Source: Drosophila persimilis
Taxonomy: Eukaryota > Arthropoda > Insecta > Diptera > Drosophilidae
Assembly (NCBI RefSeq): GCF_003286085.1
Contig: NW_020825313.1
Coordinates: forward strand, 4,464,001 to 4,528,000
Direction: 5' to 3'
Length of the DNA: 64,000 nt
A program made the translations under genes and the position numbers. The notes beneath the pieces are model-generated. The model was given only the letters and a program-made list of their open reading frames with translations, was not told the DNA's origin and did not search any database. This document shows positions 42,063 through 53,821 of this stretch, in pieces (position 1 is the stretch's first letter; each line of letters begins with the position of its first letter).

Positions 42063-43235
42063 TTGGTCCTTCGAGCCGGATATTCGCCTTCCCCATAAGG
42101 AGAAGCTCACCCCAGCCATCATCCGCGGATCGCTCCAAGTTCAAGATAAGTAATCTTCGATTGTGCCCAACACCAGTGCAGTGATTTTGTGGGAGTTTTC
42201 CATCCCAGTCAGAGTTCCCGTGGCATATGTACATATGTATATACATATGTATTTATTTCTCGCTCTAGCTCCAAGTTAAACCATACTTCGTTTTGCCAAC
42301 GGTTGTGGCCTCCTACTTCTCCAAAGGTTTAATTTGATCCGAGCTAGCTCCTGCGTTCAGCTTCCGATCCAGTGTAAATAATATTCCTACCTCTCCCAGC
42401 TACCAGCTGAGCTTTCGTTGCTAACATACATACATATGTATGTACACATCGCAACGCAATCCAAGCGGCTGGCAACAAATATAAAGGCATATTCTTGCAA
42501 TTACTTTGTTGTTTATTCCATGCATACTCAACGTTCCATAGTTTGTCGGTTTCATAAGGAAATAAAATAACAAATCACTGCGTCTCCTTATTTAAATAAT
42601 TATATTGCCAACAAAAATACCACACGATCCATACATACGGCATGTGTGTATATATGTATATATGTATTTATTTTACATATAGATACGTACGCATTTAAAT
42701 TAGCATATTCTTGCACATCTATATAATATAAATATTGTATATAAAACGGTTATCCACCGTTTTAACCGTTGTTTTAAATCTCGCCAAAAGGGGGGTTCGT
42801 TTACCCAAGCCGCGGTACATAGCACTTACAGCCACACATACAAGCAGCAGCAGCGGTGCATTCTTTTCGTTTTTCTTTTCGCTTTCGCTTCTCTACCGTT
42901 TCTTTGCCTGCGTTGTAATTGTTGGGAGAATATTTTTCGGTGGCGCGCTTGACCGTAACGGAACGTTTGCAACCGACTCTATATATTGGTAACTCGTACC
43001 TCAATATTATCGTCCATCCTCAATTTTCGTTCTTGTTTGGACATTTGTTTGTTGATCGTAGTATTTATATCTATATATTCGGGCCACGTTGTACTATTTC
43101 CATAGTATAAATACTCGAAATAAATTACACCAAAACCACATATCCACGGTTCGTAGTTCTGAACTTCCACTTCTCCATTTCCGCTCACCTGCTTTGCGAC
43201 TCTGAGACGCGTTATCGCAAATCCATCAGCCAACC

Positions 43236-44900
43236 ATGCCCACTGGTGAAAAGAAATCTCGCAAGAAGTTTAAGCGGGCGAGTTCGCTGAGTTTGACCCA
43301 TCCACCCAGCTCAAACGGCTCGCCTTGTTGCTCCCCTCGGTAGTTCTTCGCACGGTTCCTAGCACTATGGCCCAATCCGCCGCCAGTTTCGCACGGTCTA
43401 AGTTTGCCTTGGCTGCAAGCAGACTGACACGCTTCGACCAGAAGCTCAACGCTCCAGATGCTAGCACACCAACCCGGTCGCTCTCCCAAGTCCATCGAGA
43501 ACAACTCCGAAGCCTGTGGGCAAAGGTGGACGCGGAATTCGCGGCCTGTTCGGTGACGATGGCGGAAGAGGATCCAGAGGGTGTAGCTGATGTCCAAGAG
43601 ATGTACGATGACTGCTGTGCGGTCTACGCGCAATGCCTTGCCGAACTGAACGATCAGCTCGAACTGTCCCTCACACGCCGCAACTGGCCATTCAAGTGCC
43701 GACTTCCGGCGGTTGCCGCCTACCTCCATGTGACACTAAAGTTTTCAATGGGGACTACCAGCAGTGGCCCACGTTCCGAGACCTGTTCACCATCGCCATC
43801 TACATAGAAAACCCAAAGTTGGCTCCAGTGGAAAAACTGTTCCCCCTCAACAAAAAGACAAGCGGTGAGGCCCACGACATTGTGGCACTGTCCACTCACG
43901 AACGAGGGTTTCGCGTCCGCATGGAACGCCCCCGTGAGCGTTCCCAAAACAAGAGGCTGACTATCAGCCTAGCCTAGCTGAAGATCCTTTTCAGTCGGCC
44001 ACAAATCCGTACCGAGTCAGCAGTAGCGCTAAAAGAGCTCCAGAGGGCCGTCCACAAGTGCCTCACGACACTCACCCATTCTGAGGTCTCCACAGACAGC
44101 GTTTTCGCTGACGGAGTTTTAGTGTACCTCATTTCCGCTAAGCTGCCAAAGACGAGCTTTGGGAGCAATCCGTGACGCACAAGTCCAAAATTTCCACCTG
44201 GCACGCCATGGACAAGTTCCTGGCGGAGCGGTACCTGTCTCTCGAAGTGACCGCGGACGGCCATCCAGGCATGGAAGCTCAGGCCCACTCCAGGGCGAGC
44301 ATACCCACTTCAAACAATTCCAGCAATCAGTTTCGGTCCCAAAGAAGTCCTTACCCTAGGTGTGTCCACTCGTTCGAGACAACAGTGAATCAAATGAGGA
44401 GCACGTGTGATCTCTGCTCCAAAGAATATCATCCAATCCGTTTATGACCTCACTTCCTTCAAATGCCCGCTGACGCCCATTCCGACTACATTAAGCAAAA
44501 GCAGCTTTGTTTGAACTGCTTTGCAAGAGGCCACCAGATACGAGCATGCCAATGCGCCCTCAATTGTATCACTTGTGGAGACCACACGGTTCACACGGTT
44601 CCACACCACACGGTTCCATTTTCGGTTGGGTATTCACAGGTCCAGTGCCTCAGATGATGATTCAAATCTCATCGTTTTTGAGTCAAATTTCCAGACGACC
44701 TATCAAACTGTTAGAAGACCGGGGTCTTGTGACGAAAGCAATTTCCTTTCAGCTCGCTCCGCACATGTTCTCGGACAGTCTTCTACGCTTGACCGAAGGG
44801 TATATTTTTCAAAATATTCACTGTCTGAAAGCTTTACTCTCCGTTCCGAATTCAAGCCTGAACTTGAATGTGAATCCGTTCTTAGATCTTAGATCTTAGC
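43236..44900 (+). pseudogene. gag: gag and residual pol of B3
   Basis: ATG 43236 (MPTGEKKSRKKFKRA) runs into a stop within about 40 codons because of the 110-bp loss near 43318. Capsid blocks (LTRFDQKLNAPDAS, DVQEMYDDCCAVYAQCLAEL) are open at 43325-43807 without their start. IYIENPKLAPVEKLF and the region up to the knuckles (CDLCSKEYHPIRL stop; CLNCFARGHQIRAC) follow in other frames. Protease, RT and IN absent as in B2. It retains the SDSVFADGVLVYLIS-like stretch near 44095-44135, which B2 and B4 have lost. Confidence 0.8.
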
Positions 44901-45023
44901 CTCACCAGACAATGTAACCGGGCTGCAATTTCCAATGGGCTAAATGTGTCTCACACCCGTTCCAAAATCGGTACTAATGTGTCTTCGACTCCTTTATTTC
45001 ATCTTAGTTCTCCGCATCCAGAT

Positions 45024-45728
45024 ATGGCCCCACGTCCCCGCGCCAATCGCACCATGGAGAACCGACGTGCTCGGGAAATTGGCTCCTACCGTTGCCGAAT
45101 CTGCCAAGGAGTCCATCCGTTACGGACCTGCCACCAATTTGTTCTCCTGAGCCCCGAAGAGACCCTCCAAGCTGTCCTTCTCAACCAGTATTGCGGGAAT
45201 TGCCTGGCTCACCAACACTCCGGCAAGGATTGTCGCAGTGGCGGGCTGTGCAGGGTGTGTGGCATGAACCACCACACGCTACTCCACGTACGCCGCCCTC
45301 GTCTTCCAGCCCGCTCAACAGCGACGGCACCGTCACCATCTAAATCGGCACACGCCGAACGACACATTCGTCTCCCCGTAAACCGCCCCGTCGTAGGAAC
45401 CACGGCGCCGTTCATAGACTCCTCAAGCCCAGTTTTGCGCATCCGCACGCCGATTCGACAGTGGAGCGATACTGAGCTGACGTTCTTGTGCAGTCCAGAG
45501 CACTGTTTTTGGATGAATCGGGTTCGGGGTGTGCACCAAGCCATAGGCCACCCAATTATACTTTGCAATCCTGCAAGTGGGGAAGGATGTTCATTCCAGC
45601 AGCAAATAATTGCCAAGCACTGTGCCAACAACGTGCGCTCCGGTCCCAAGTCGTTCTCGCGCGCTCGGAGGGGCGTTCGGGAGATTTTACGATCTACGAC
45701 TCACCGCAGCATCAAGCTTAGAGCATAA
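45024..45728 (+). pseudogene. ORF3 remnant of B3, open into the LTR
   Basis: 234 residues from ATG 45024. Same knuckles as B2 (CRICQGVHPLRTC, CGNCLAHQHSGKDC, CRVCGMNHHTLLH), linker, LRIRTPIRQWSDTE, then SPEHCFWMNRVRGVHQ, a frameshifted relic of the FGWIVSGV end of the B6 protease-like domain. The frame then reads into the LTR and stops at 45726-45728. The lengthening past the normal end is accidental. Confidence 0.65.
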
Positions 45729-45929
45729 AACTTAGGGTTAGTTACGCTTCCACCCCCGATTCAAACGGCCGATCTACCGCGCGACCACCGAACCAAATAC
45801 ACAGCGACATATATCTACCACGAAACACAACGATCTTTTCCATTTCTTGCTACTAGGCTGCTAGGAGGTTCCCTGGATCATCAACTTCGTCGTTCGAGAA
45901 TTGAGCAGCGATCCGCCCCACTCCAAACA
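45588..45929 (+). repeat. LTR shared by B3 and B4
   Basis: 342 bp. Left side: the purine tract GTGGGGAAGGA as before a 3' LTR. Right side: a tRNA-Tyr primer site and leader as after a 5' LTR. One LTR serving both is the product of unequal recombination between LTRs or of tandem integration. Confidence 0.92.
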
Positions 45930-47102
45930 TTGGTCCTTCGAGCCGGATATTCGCCTTCCCCATAAGGAGAAGCTCACCCCAGCCATCATCCGCGGATCGC
46001 TCCAAGTTCAAGATAAGTAATCTTCGATTGTGCCCAACACCAGTGCAGTGATTTTGTGGGAGTTTTCCATCCCAGTCTGAGTTCCCGTGGCATATGTACA
46101 TATGTATATACATATGTATTTATTTCTCGCTCTAGCTCCAAGTTAAACCATACTTCGTTTTGCCAACGGTTGTGGCCTCCTACTTCTCCAAAGGTTTAAT
46201 TTGATCCGAGCTAGCTCCTGCGTTCAGCTTCCGATCCAGTGTAAATAATATTCCTACCTCTCCCAGCTACCAGCTGAGCTTTCGTTGCTAACATACATAC
46301 ATATGTATGTACACATCGCAACGCAATCCAAGCGGCTGGCAACAAATATAAAGGCATATTCTTGCAATTACTTTGTTGTTTATTCCATGCATACTCAACG
46401 TTCCATAGTTTGTCGGTTTCATAAGGAAATAAAATAACAAATCACTGCGTCTCCTTATTTAAATAATTATATTGCCAACAAAAATACCACACGATCCATA
46501 CATACGGCATGTGTGTATATATGTATATATGTATTTATTTTACATATAGATACGTACGCATTTAAATTAGCATATTCTTGCACATCTATATAATATAAAT
46601 ATTGTATATAAAACGGTTATCCACCGTTTTAACCGTTGTTTTAAATCTCGCCAAAAGGGGGGTTCGTTTACCCAAGCCGCGGTACATAGCACTTACAGCC
46701 ACACATACAAGCAGCAGCAGCGGTGCATTCTTTTCGTTTTTCTTTTCGCTTTCGCTTCTCTACCGTTTCTTTGCCTGCGTTGTAATTGTTGGGAGAATAT
46801 TTTTCGGTGGCGCGCTTGACCGTAACGGAACGTTTGCAACCGACTCTATATATTGGTACCTCGTACCTCAATATTATCGTCCATCCTCAATTTTCGTTCT
46901 TGTTTGGACATTTGTTTGTTGATCGTAGTATTTATATCTATATATTCGGGCCACGTTGTACTATTTCCATAGTATAAATACTCGAAATAAATTCCACCAA
47001 AACCACATATCCACGGTTCGTAGTTCTGAACTTCCACTTCTCCATTTCCGCTCACCTGCTTTGCGACTCTGAGACGCGTTATCGCAAATCCATCAGCCAA
47101 CC

Positions 47103-48730
47103 ATGCCCACTGGTGAAAAGAAATCTCGCAAGAAGTTTAAGCGGGTGAGTTCGCTGAGTTTGACCCATCCACCCAGCTCAAACGGCTCGCCTTGTTGCTC
47201 CCCTCGGTAGTTCTTCGCACGGTTCCTAGCACTATGGCCCAATCCGCCGCCAGTTTCGCACGGTCTAAGTTTGCCTTGGCTGCAAGCAGACTGACACGCT
47301 TCGACCAGAAGCTCAACGCTCCAGATGCTAGCACACCAACCCGGTCGCTCTCCCAAGTCCATCGAGAACAACTCCGAAGCCTGTGGGCAAAGGTGGACGC
47401 GGAATTCGCGGCCTGTTCGGTGACGATGGCGGAAGAGGATCCAGAGGGTGTAGCTGATGTCCAAGAGATGTACGATGACTGCTGTGCGGTCTACGCGCAA
47501 TGCCTTGCCGAACTGAACGATCAGCTCGAACTGTCCCTCACACGCCGCAACTGGCCATTCAAGTGCCGACTTCCGGCGGTTGCCGCCTACCTCCATGTGA
47601 CACTAAAGTTTTCAGTGGGGACTACCAGCAGTGGCCCACGTTCCGAGACCTGTTCACCATCGCCATCTACATAGAAAACCCAAAGTTGGCTCCAGTGGAA
47701 AAACTGTTCCCCCTCAACAAAAAGACAAGCGGTGAGGCCCACGACATTGTGGCATAGGCTCCACTCACGAACGAGGGTTTCGCGTCCGCATGGAACGCCC
47801 CCGTGAGCGTTCCCAAAACAAGAGGCTGACTATCAGCCTAGCCTAGCTGAAGATCCTTTTCAGTCGGCCACAAATCCGTACCGAGTCAGCAGTAGCGCTA
47901 AAAGAGCTCCAGAGGGCCGTCCACAAGTGCCTCACGACACTCACCCATTCTGAGGTCCACACATTTCCGCTAAGCTGCCAAAGACGAGCTTTGGGAGCAA
48001 TCCGTGACGCACAAGTCCAAAATTTCCACCTGGCACGCCATGGACAAGTTCCTGGCGGAGCGGTACCTGTCTCTCGCAGTGACCGAGGACGGCCATCCAG
48101 GCATGGAAGCTCAGGCCCACTCCAGGGCGAGCATACCCACTTCAAACAATTCCAGCAATCAGTTTCGGTCCCAAAGAAGTCCTTACCCTAGGTGTGTCCA
48201 CTCGTTCGAGACAACAGTGAATCAAATGAGGAGCACGTGTGATCTCTGCTCCAAAGAATATCATCCAATCCGTTTATGACCTCACTTCCTTCAAATGCCC
48301 GCTGACGCCCATTCCGACTACATTAAGCAAAAGCAGCTTTGTTTGAACTGCTTTGCAAGAGGCCACCAGATACGAGCATGCCAATGCGCCCTCAATTGTA
48401 TCACTTGTGGAGACCACACGGTTCACACGGTTCCACACCACACGGTTCCATTTTCGGTTGGGTATTCACAGGTCCAGTGCCTCAGATGATGATTCAAATC
48501 TCATCGTTTTTGAGTCAAATTTCCAGACGACCTATCAAACTGTTAGAAGACCGGGGTCTTTTTACGAAAGCAATTTCCTTTCAGCTCCCTCCGCACATGT
48601 TCTCGGACAGTCTTCTACGCTTGACCGAAGGGAATATTTTCAAGATATTCACTGTCTGAAAGCTTTACTCTCCGTTCCGAATTCAAGCCTGAACTTGAAT
48701 GTGAATCCGTTCTTAGATCTTAGATCTTAG
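47103..48730 (+). pseudogene. gag: gag and residual pol of B4
   Basis: ATG 47103 in CAACCATGC. The frame breaks after about 40 codons as in B3. Capsid blocks at 47192-47674 and zinc knuckles near 48230-48410 are as in B2. Protease, RT and IN absent; the scar ends with LNVNPFLD and the duplicated CTTAGATCTTAGATCTTAG. The leader 45930-47102 has no gene and matches that of B3. Confidence 0.8.
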
Positions 48731-48854
48731 CCTCACCAGACAATGTAACCGGGCTGCAATTTCCAATGGGCTAAATGTGTCTCACACCCGTTCCAAAATC
48801 GGTACTAATGTGTCTTCGACTCCTTTATTTCATCTTAGTTCTCCGCATCCAGAT

Positions 48855-49565
48855 ATGGCCCCACGTCCCCGCGCCAATCGCACCATGGAGAACCGACGTG
48901 CTCGGGAAATTGGCTCCTACCGTTGCCGAATCTGCCAAGGAGTCCATCCGTTACGGACCTGCCACCAATTTGTTCTCCTGAGCCCCGAAGAGACCCTCCA
49001 AGCTGTCCTTCTCAACCAGTATTGCGGGAATTGCCTGGCTCACCAACACTCCGGCAAGGATTGTCGCAGTGGCGGGCTGTGCAGGGTGTGTGGCATGAAC
49101 CACCACACGCTACTCCACGTACGCCGCCCTCGTCTTCCAGCCCGCTCAACAGCGACGGCACCGTCACCATCTAAATCGGCACACGCCGAACGACACATTC
49201 GTCTCCCCGTAAACCGCCCCGTCGTAGGAACCACGGCGCCGTTCATAGACTCCTCAAGCCCAGTTTTGCGCATCCGCACGCCGATTCGACAGTGGAGCGA
49301 TACTGAGCTGACGTTCTTGTGCAGTCCAGAGCACTGTTTTTGGATGAATCGGGTTCGGGGTGTGCACCAAGCCATAGGCCACCCAATTATACTTTGCAAT
49401 CCTGCAAGTGGGGAAGGATGTTCATTCCAGCAGCAAATAATTGCCAAGCACTGTGACAACAACGTGCGCTCCGGTCCCAACTCGCTCTCGCGCGCTCGGA
49501 GGGGGCTCGGGAGATTTTACGATCTACGACTCACCGCAGCATCAAGCTTAGAGCATAAGACTTAG
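48855..49565 (+). pseudogene. ORF3 remnant of B4, open into the LTR
   Basis: 236 residues from ATG 48855, identical to B3's copy through the knuckles, the linker and SPEHCFWMNRVRG. It diverges only after entering the LTR and stops at 49563-49565. Confidence 0.65.
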
Positions 49566-49758
49566 GGTAGTTACGCTTCCACCCCCGATTCAAACGGCCG
49601 ATCTACCGCGCGACCCCCGAACCAAATACACAGCGACATATATCTACCACGAAACACAACGATCTTTTCCATTTCTTGCTACTAGGCTGCTAGGAGGTTC
49701 ACTGGATCATCAACTTCGTCGTTGGAGTATTAAGCAGCGATCCGCCCCGCTAAAAACG
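49419..49758 (+). repeat. 3' LTR of B4
   Basis: 340 bp; starts TGTTCATTCCAGCAGC after GTGGGGAAGGA. Right half like the B2 3' LTR (CGTTGGAGTATTAAG, CGCTAAAAACG), followed by the same CTATCGCTGG flank. Confidence 0.88.
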
Positions 49759-50382
49759 CTATCGCTGGTAGTCTTCGTGCCACTTTAATTCTTCTTATGG
49801 CATAGATTACTAATATTATTATTATTATGATTCCAATAATCAAGGCCGCATGTCCAGATACATGATGGAACTTAAGTCCTTCTTTTTTTTTCGCTACAAT
49901 TGGAAATGCCATTTCAATTGTCCTTGCCAGCAAGTCCAGTCACATTTCAAGAGGTGGTGCAGCAAATCAAGAAGCTGAAGGCCAAAAAATACCCTGGTGA
50001 GGACCTGCTGGATAACAAGACTTTAAAACTTCTGCCAAAAAAGTCCTGCTATTTATAGTGCCGCTCCTCAACAGCATTCTTAGGATGGGACACTTTCCTA
50101 CCTGCTGGAAGACGGCGCTAATCTCCATGGTACCTAAGCCAGAAAAACAACACACAGAAGTCGATGGGTACAGATCAATAGTCTGCTCTCAGCGCTAGGG
50201 AAGATGGTGGAAAGAATGATCCTGAACCACATCCTGCAGCTTGAACCTGTAAAGCAAAGAATTCCAAAACGGCAGTTTGGACTTAGACAAGGTCATGGCA
50301 CGCCAGAACAACTTCATCGTGTGGTCAACTTCGCGCATGATGCAATGGAGCTGTGCTTATGTTACTTTTGTCACAAGGACAC
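49759..50382 (+). pseudogene. Env scrap (antisense) and Helena-like RT fragment, copy 2
   Basis: Collinear with 33629-34252 with a handful of substitutions (GTGCCAC for GTGCTAC; GGACTTAGACAAGG for GGATTTAGGCAAGG). Same frameshifts in the RT part. The antisense hydrophobic frame is at 49759-49918. Ends at the C LTR at 50383. Confidence 0.75.
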
Positions 50383-50750
50383 TGTTCGGAGCAGAACCCA
50401 GCCGATTAGCTGCTTGCCAAATAGCACCTAATTCTTGGCCCTCAGCCGCTTATTTTGTTTTTTACTTATGTCTATGTCACTCATTTGTTTGTTAAAGCTT
50501 TGCGCGTGCTTGCCCTGCTAAACGCTCTCTGCCAGCTCGCTCTTCGCTATCTCCGCTTTGCGTCTGCCTACCGACGTCAGCCGAGCGAAGCTGCGCTCAG
50601 CGATCGGAGCGGCAATGTAAAGGGCAGGCAACCCACACTTGCAATTTGGATGTCACGCATTAAAGAACATATCGTAATTTTATTTCTGCGCCGAGTTTTA
50701 TTTAATTCGAAATAATTAGTCGATTGGGGATAAAAAACATTATCTCCACA
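50383..50750 (+). mobile_element. Solo LTR of element C
   Basis: 368 bp with Helena on the left and LOA RT on the right, the same flanks as C1, but with no internal region. At 50446 it has the C1 5'-LTR base; from 50461 onward it has 3'-LTR bases (TTTTTTAC, GCCGAG, GTCGATT without the 4-bp insert). That fits excision by a crossover between the two LTRs within about 15 bp. Confidence 0.9.
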
Positions 50751-52108
50751 CCGTCTAAAACGGAACTGGTGCTTTTCACTAGGAAGTACAAGGTTCCGGT
50801 ACTGATTCCCCCTAGACTATGTGGGGAAGCGCTAGTTTTCAGCAGCAACGCCAAGTATCTTGCCTAATCATCGACAGAAAGCTCGACTGGAAATTGAGCA
50901 TAGAAGACAGAGTAAAGAAAGCCACAGTGGCCCTCTATACTTGCAGGAAAGCCATCGGACTAAAATGGGGAATGACCCCCTATATAGTCCGGTGGCTCTA
51001 CACCGCCATCATACGACCGATCATGCTCTATGGAGTGGTGGTATGGTGGCCAGCCATAGACAGAAGGACATGCCTCAATAAACTCAGCAGAGTTCAACGC
51101 ATGGCAGAGCTATGCATCACTGGCGGGCTACGGACTACTCCAGGGGAAGCCCTGGATACTGTAGATCCCTGTAGATCTCATGGGAAAGAAGGTGGCAACA
51201 CTTTCTGCCCTCAGAATGAGAGAAGCCAGACTGTGGAAGGCGTCCGCGGTTGGGCACTCGGGACTCCTGATGAGACTCCCGCAATTACCAGAGAGGACAG
51301 ATTACTGTATTCCTTGTGATCACCTCTCGACGCCCTTCCAGGTATCAATCTCACCTAGGGAGGACTGGGAGATGGGCGACCCAGGACCTGCAAATGCGGT
51401 CACCTTCTACACTGATGGCTCAAAGCTAGACGGCCGCGTGGGAGGCGGAGTCCACTGCAGCGAGCTGAACAACAGTCATTGCTTCAGGCTCCCGGACCAC
51501 TGTAGTGTGTTCCATGCGGAGATTGAAGCCATCAAGGAGCCCATTTCTATCGTCTCCAAACTACGTCTAGACACGCACTTAGTGTGCGTCTTCTCGGACA
51601 GCCAAGTGGCTATTAAAGCTCTATGCTCAATATCGTCGAGCTCAGAGACTGTAAATGACTACCGCAGGTCTCTGCACGAGATCGCAGAGCAGTTAGATCT
51701 CTTCCTTATATGGGTCCCCGGCCACAGGGACATCGGGGGAACGACGCCGCCGACGAGCTAGCCAGGCAGGGTACTACGATCCCTCTCCTATCGGAGAGGG
51801 AGCAGGTAGGGATGCCCTTGGCTACGTGCAGGTTCCTAACGCACGAATTGTTTGAGCAAAATTCCAATAGGAGGCAACTTGACGGTGCAGTAATTGTATC
51901 GCCTCTTGCAAGATGCATTCATTGCATGTCAACGTCCAAGAAGCAAATATATTGGAATTGACAATATATGACTATTTGCTGCAATGTCACCCAACAAGTA
52001 TCATAATTCAATTTTTTTTTATAATATTATTTTTTTTTAATGTATAATTTATAAAATATAAATAATAACACAGTTTGTTGTTTGCTGTTACTATTATATT
52101 ATTATATT
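50751..52108 (+). pseudogene. LOA-clade LINE copy 3: RT end, RNase H, 3' UTR
   Basis: Near-identical to 40363-41720, including the one-base loss after HRDI in RNase H and the QV change in SDSQVAIKAL. A few substitutions (AAGGTTCCGG for AAGGTTCTGG near 50792; GACAATATATG for GATAATATATG). RNase H codons 51180-51761. Tail ends at the B LTR. Confidence 0.85.
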
Positions 52109-52450
52109 TGTTCAGGCCAGCAGCAAATAACTGCCAAGCACTGTGCCAACAACGTGCGCTCCGGTCCCAACTCGTTCTCGCGCGCTCGGAGGGGCGTTCG
52201 GGAGTTTTTACGATCTACGACTCACCGCAGCATCAAGCTTAGAGCATAAAACTTAGGGTTAGTTACGCTTCCACCCCCGATTCAAACGGCCGATCTACCG
52301 CGCGACCACCGAACCAAATACACAGCGACATATATCTACCACGAAACACAACGATCTTTTCCATTTCTTGCTACTAGGCTGCTAGGAGGTTCACTGGATC
52401 ATCAACTTCGTCGTTGGAGTATTAAGCAGCGATCCGCCCCGCTAAAAACG
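52109..52450 (+). mobile_element. Solo LTR of element B (B5)
   Basis: 342 bp between the LOA tail and CTATCGCTGG. The left part is like a B 5' LTR (TGTTCAGGCCAGCAGC) and the right part like a B 3' LTR (TTGGAGTATTAAG, GCTAAAAACG), as expected if B was removed by LTR-LTR recombination in this unit. Confidence 0.9.
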
Positions 52451-53074
52451 CTATCGCTGGTAGTCTTCGTGCCACTTTAATTCTTCTTATGGCATAGATT
52501 ACTAATATTATTATTATTATGATTCCAATAATCAAGGCCGCATGTCCAGATACATGATGGAACTTAAGTCCTTCTTTTTTTTTCGCTACAATTGGAAATG
52601 CCATTTCAATTGTCCTTGCCAGCAAGTCCAGTCACATTTCAAGAGGTGGTGCAGCAAATCAAGAAGCTGAAGGCCAAAAAATACCCTGGTGAGGACCTGC
52701 TGGATAACAAGACTTTAAAACTTCTGCCAAAAAAGTCCTGCTATTTATAGTGCCGCTCCTCAACAGCATTCTTAGGATGGGACACTTTCCTACCTGCTGG
52801 AAGACGGCGCTAATCTCCATGGTACCTAAGCCAGAAAAACAACACACAGAAGTCGATGGGTACAGATCAATAGTCTGCTCTCAGCGCTAGGGAAGATGGT
52901 GGAAAGAATGATCCTGAACCACATCCTGCAGCTTGAACCTGTAAAGCAAAGAATTCCAAAACGGCAGTTTGGACTTAGACAAGGTCATGGCACGCCAGAA
53001 CAACTTCATCGTGTGGTCAACTTCGCGCATGATGCAATGGAGCTGTGCTTATGTTACTTTTGTCACAAGGACAC
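52451..53074 (+). pseudogene. Env scrap (antisense) and Helena-like RT fragment, copy 3
   Basis: Appears identical to 49759-50382 apart from at most a base or two. Same frame breaks. Ends at the C2 LTR at 53075. Confidence 0.75.
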
Positions 53075-53821
53075 TGTTCGGAGCAGAACCCAGCCGATTA
53101 GCTGCTTGCCAAATAGCACCTAATTCTTGGCCCTCAGCCGCTTATTTTGTTTGTTACTTATGTCTATGTCACTCATTTGTTTGTTAAAGCTTTGCGCGTG
53201 CATGCCCTGCTAAACACTCTCTGCCAGCTCGCTCTTCGCTATCTCCGCTTTGCGTCTGCCTACCGACGTCAGCCGAGCGAAGCTGCGCTCAGCGATCGGA
53301 GCGGCAATGTAAAGGGCAGGCAAGCCACACTTGCAATTTGGATGTCACGCATTAAAGAACATATCGTAATGTTATTTCTGCGCTGAGTTTTATTTAATTC
53401 GGAATAATTAGTCCGCCGATTGGGGATAAAAAACATTATCTCCACATAAAATTTGGTGACCCCGACCTGATCTCTGAGTTGCAGTGTCAAGTAATAATCA
53501 TTCGCGATCGACATTCGTTAGCCTTAGCAAATTTTCGGCGGTTAAGCACAATTCGGCGCTAAAACATACTTACATACACCTACTAATACTACTAATACTA
53601 CTAATACTAATACTACTAATTTCTCTGTCGCGACAATTCGGTCAGTGCAGTGCAGCGAACTCACTAATACACACAAGCGGAGTACAAAGCGGAATCGGAC
53701 AGCTCACACAGCCGCACAGCTAAAGGCATTAGCTGTAATCCCTTTGCTTTCGGTTCCCACGTTTATACCTATACAGGGTGTCTTTTTCGGTCGTGCTGAG
53801 TGACTCTTTTAAAACCTCAAC

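Larger units (their letters stand above)
41721..45929 (+). mobile_element. BEL derivative B3 (left member of an LTR-sharing dimer)
   Basis: LTR 41721-42062, internal 42063-45587, LTR 45588-45929. The second LTR is at the same time the 5' LTR of B4, since a tRNA-Tyr primer site follows it at 45931. Same deletion form as B2. Differs from B2 by lacking about 110 bp in the gag start (GGCTCGCCTTGTT near 43318) and by keeping two stretches that B2 lost (near 43383 and 44090-44135). Confidence 0.9.
45588..49758 (+). mobile_element. BEL derivative B4 (right member of the dimer)
   Basis: Internal 45930-49418, 3' LTR 49419-49758. A mosaic: the gag start shares B3's 110-bp loss (near 47187), while the middle (about 47612-48650) carries B2's features (GGCATAGGCTCC at about 47750, loss of the stretch between GAGGTC and ATTTCCGC near 47957, GGGAATATTTTCAA). 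From about 49170 to the LTR it again follows B3 (CATCTAAATCGG, TTCTTGTGCAG). Confidence 0.9.
33629..53074 (+). repeat. Higher-order repeat array: env scrap/Helena - C - LOA tail - B
   Basis: Unit 33629-49758 holds Helena, full C1, LOA2, and the B3/B4 dimer. Unit 49759-52450 holds Helena, a solo C LTR, LOA3 and a solo B LTR. A third unit starts at 52451 with Helena and C2. LOA1-B2 (to 33628) is the tail of a preceding unit. All four kinds of junction (LOA|B, B|env scrap, Helena|C, C|LOA) recur at the same base. Elements that inserted independently would not reproduce this, so the block was duplicated in tandem and then edited by LTR recombination. Confidence 0.88.

Noticed and set aside
45588-45728. 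Extension of the ORF3 remnant into the LTR as a functional C-terminus
   Set aside because: The extension arises because a frameshift in the protease-like relic removes the normal stop. B2, with a stop at 33184, lacks it.
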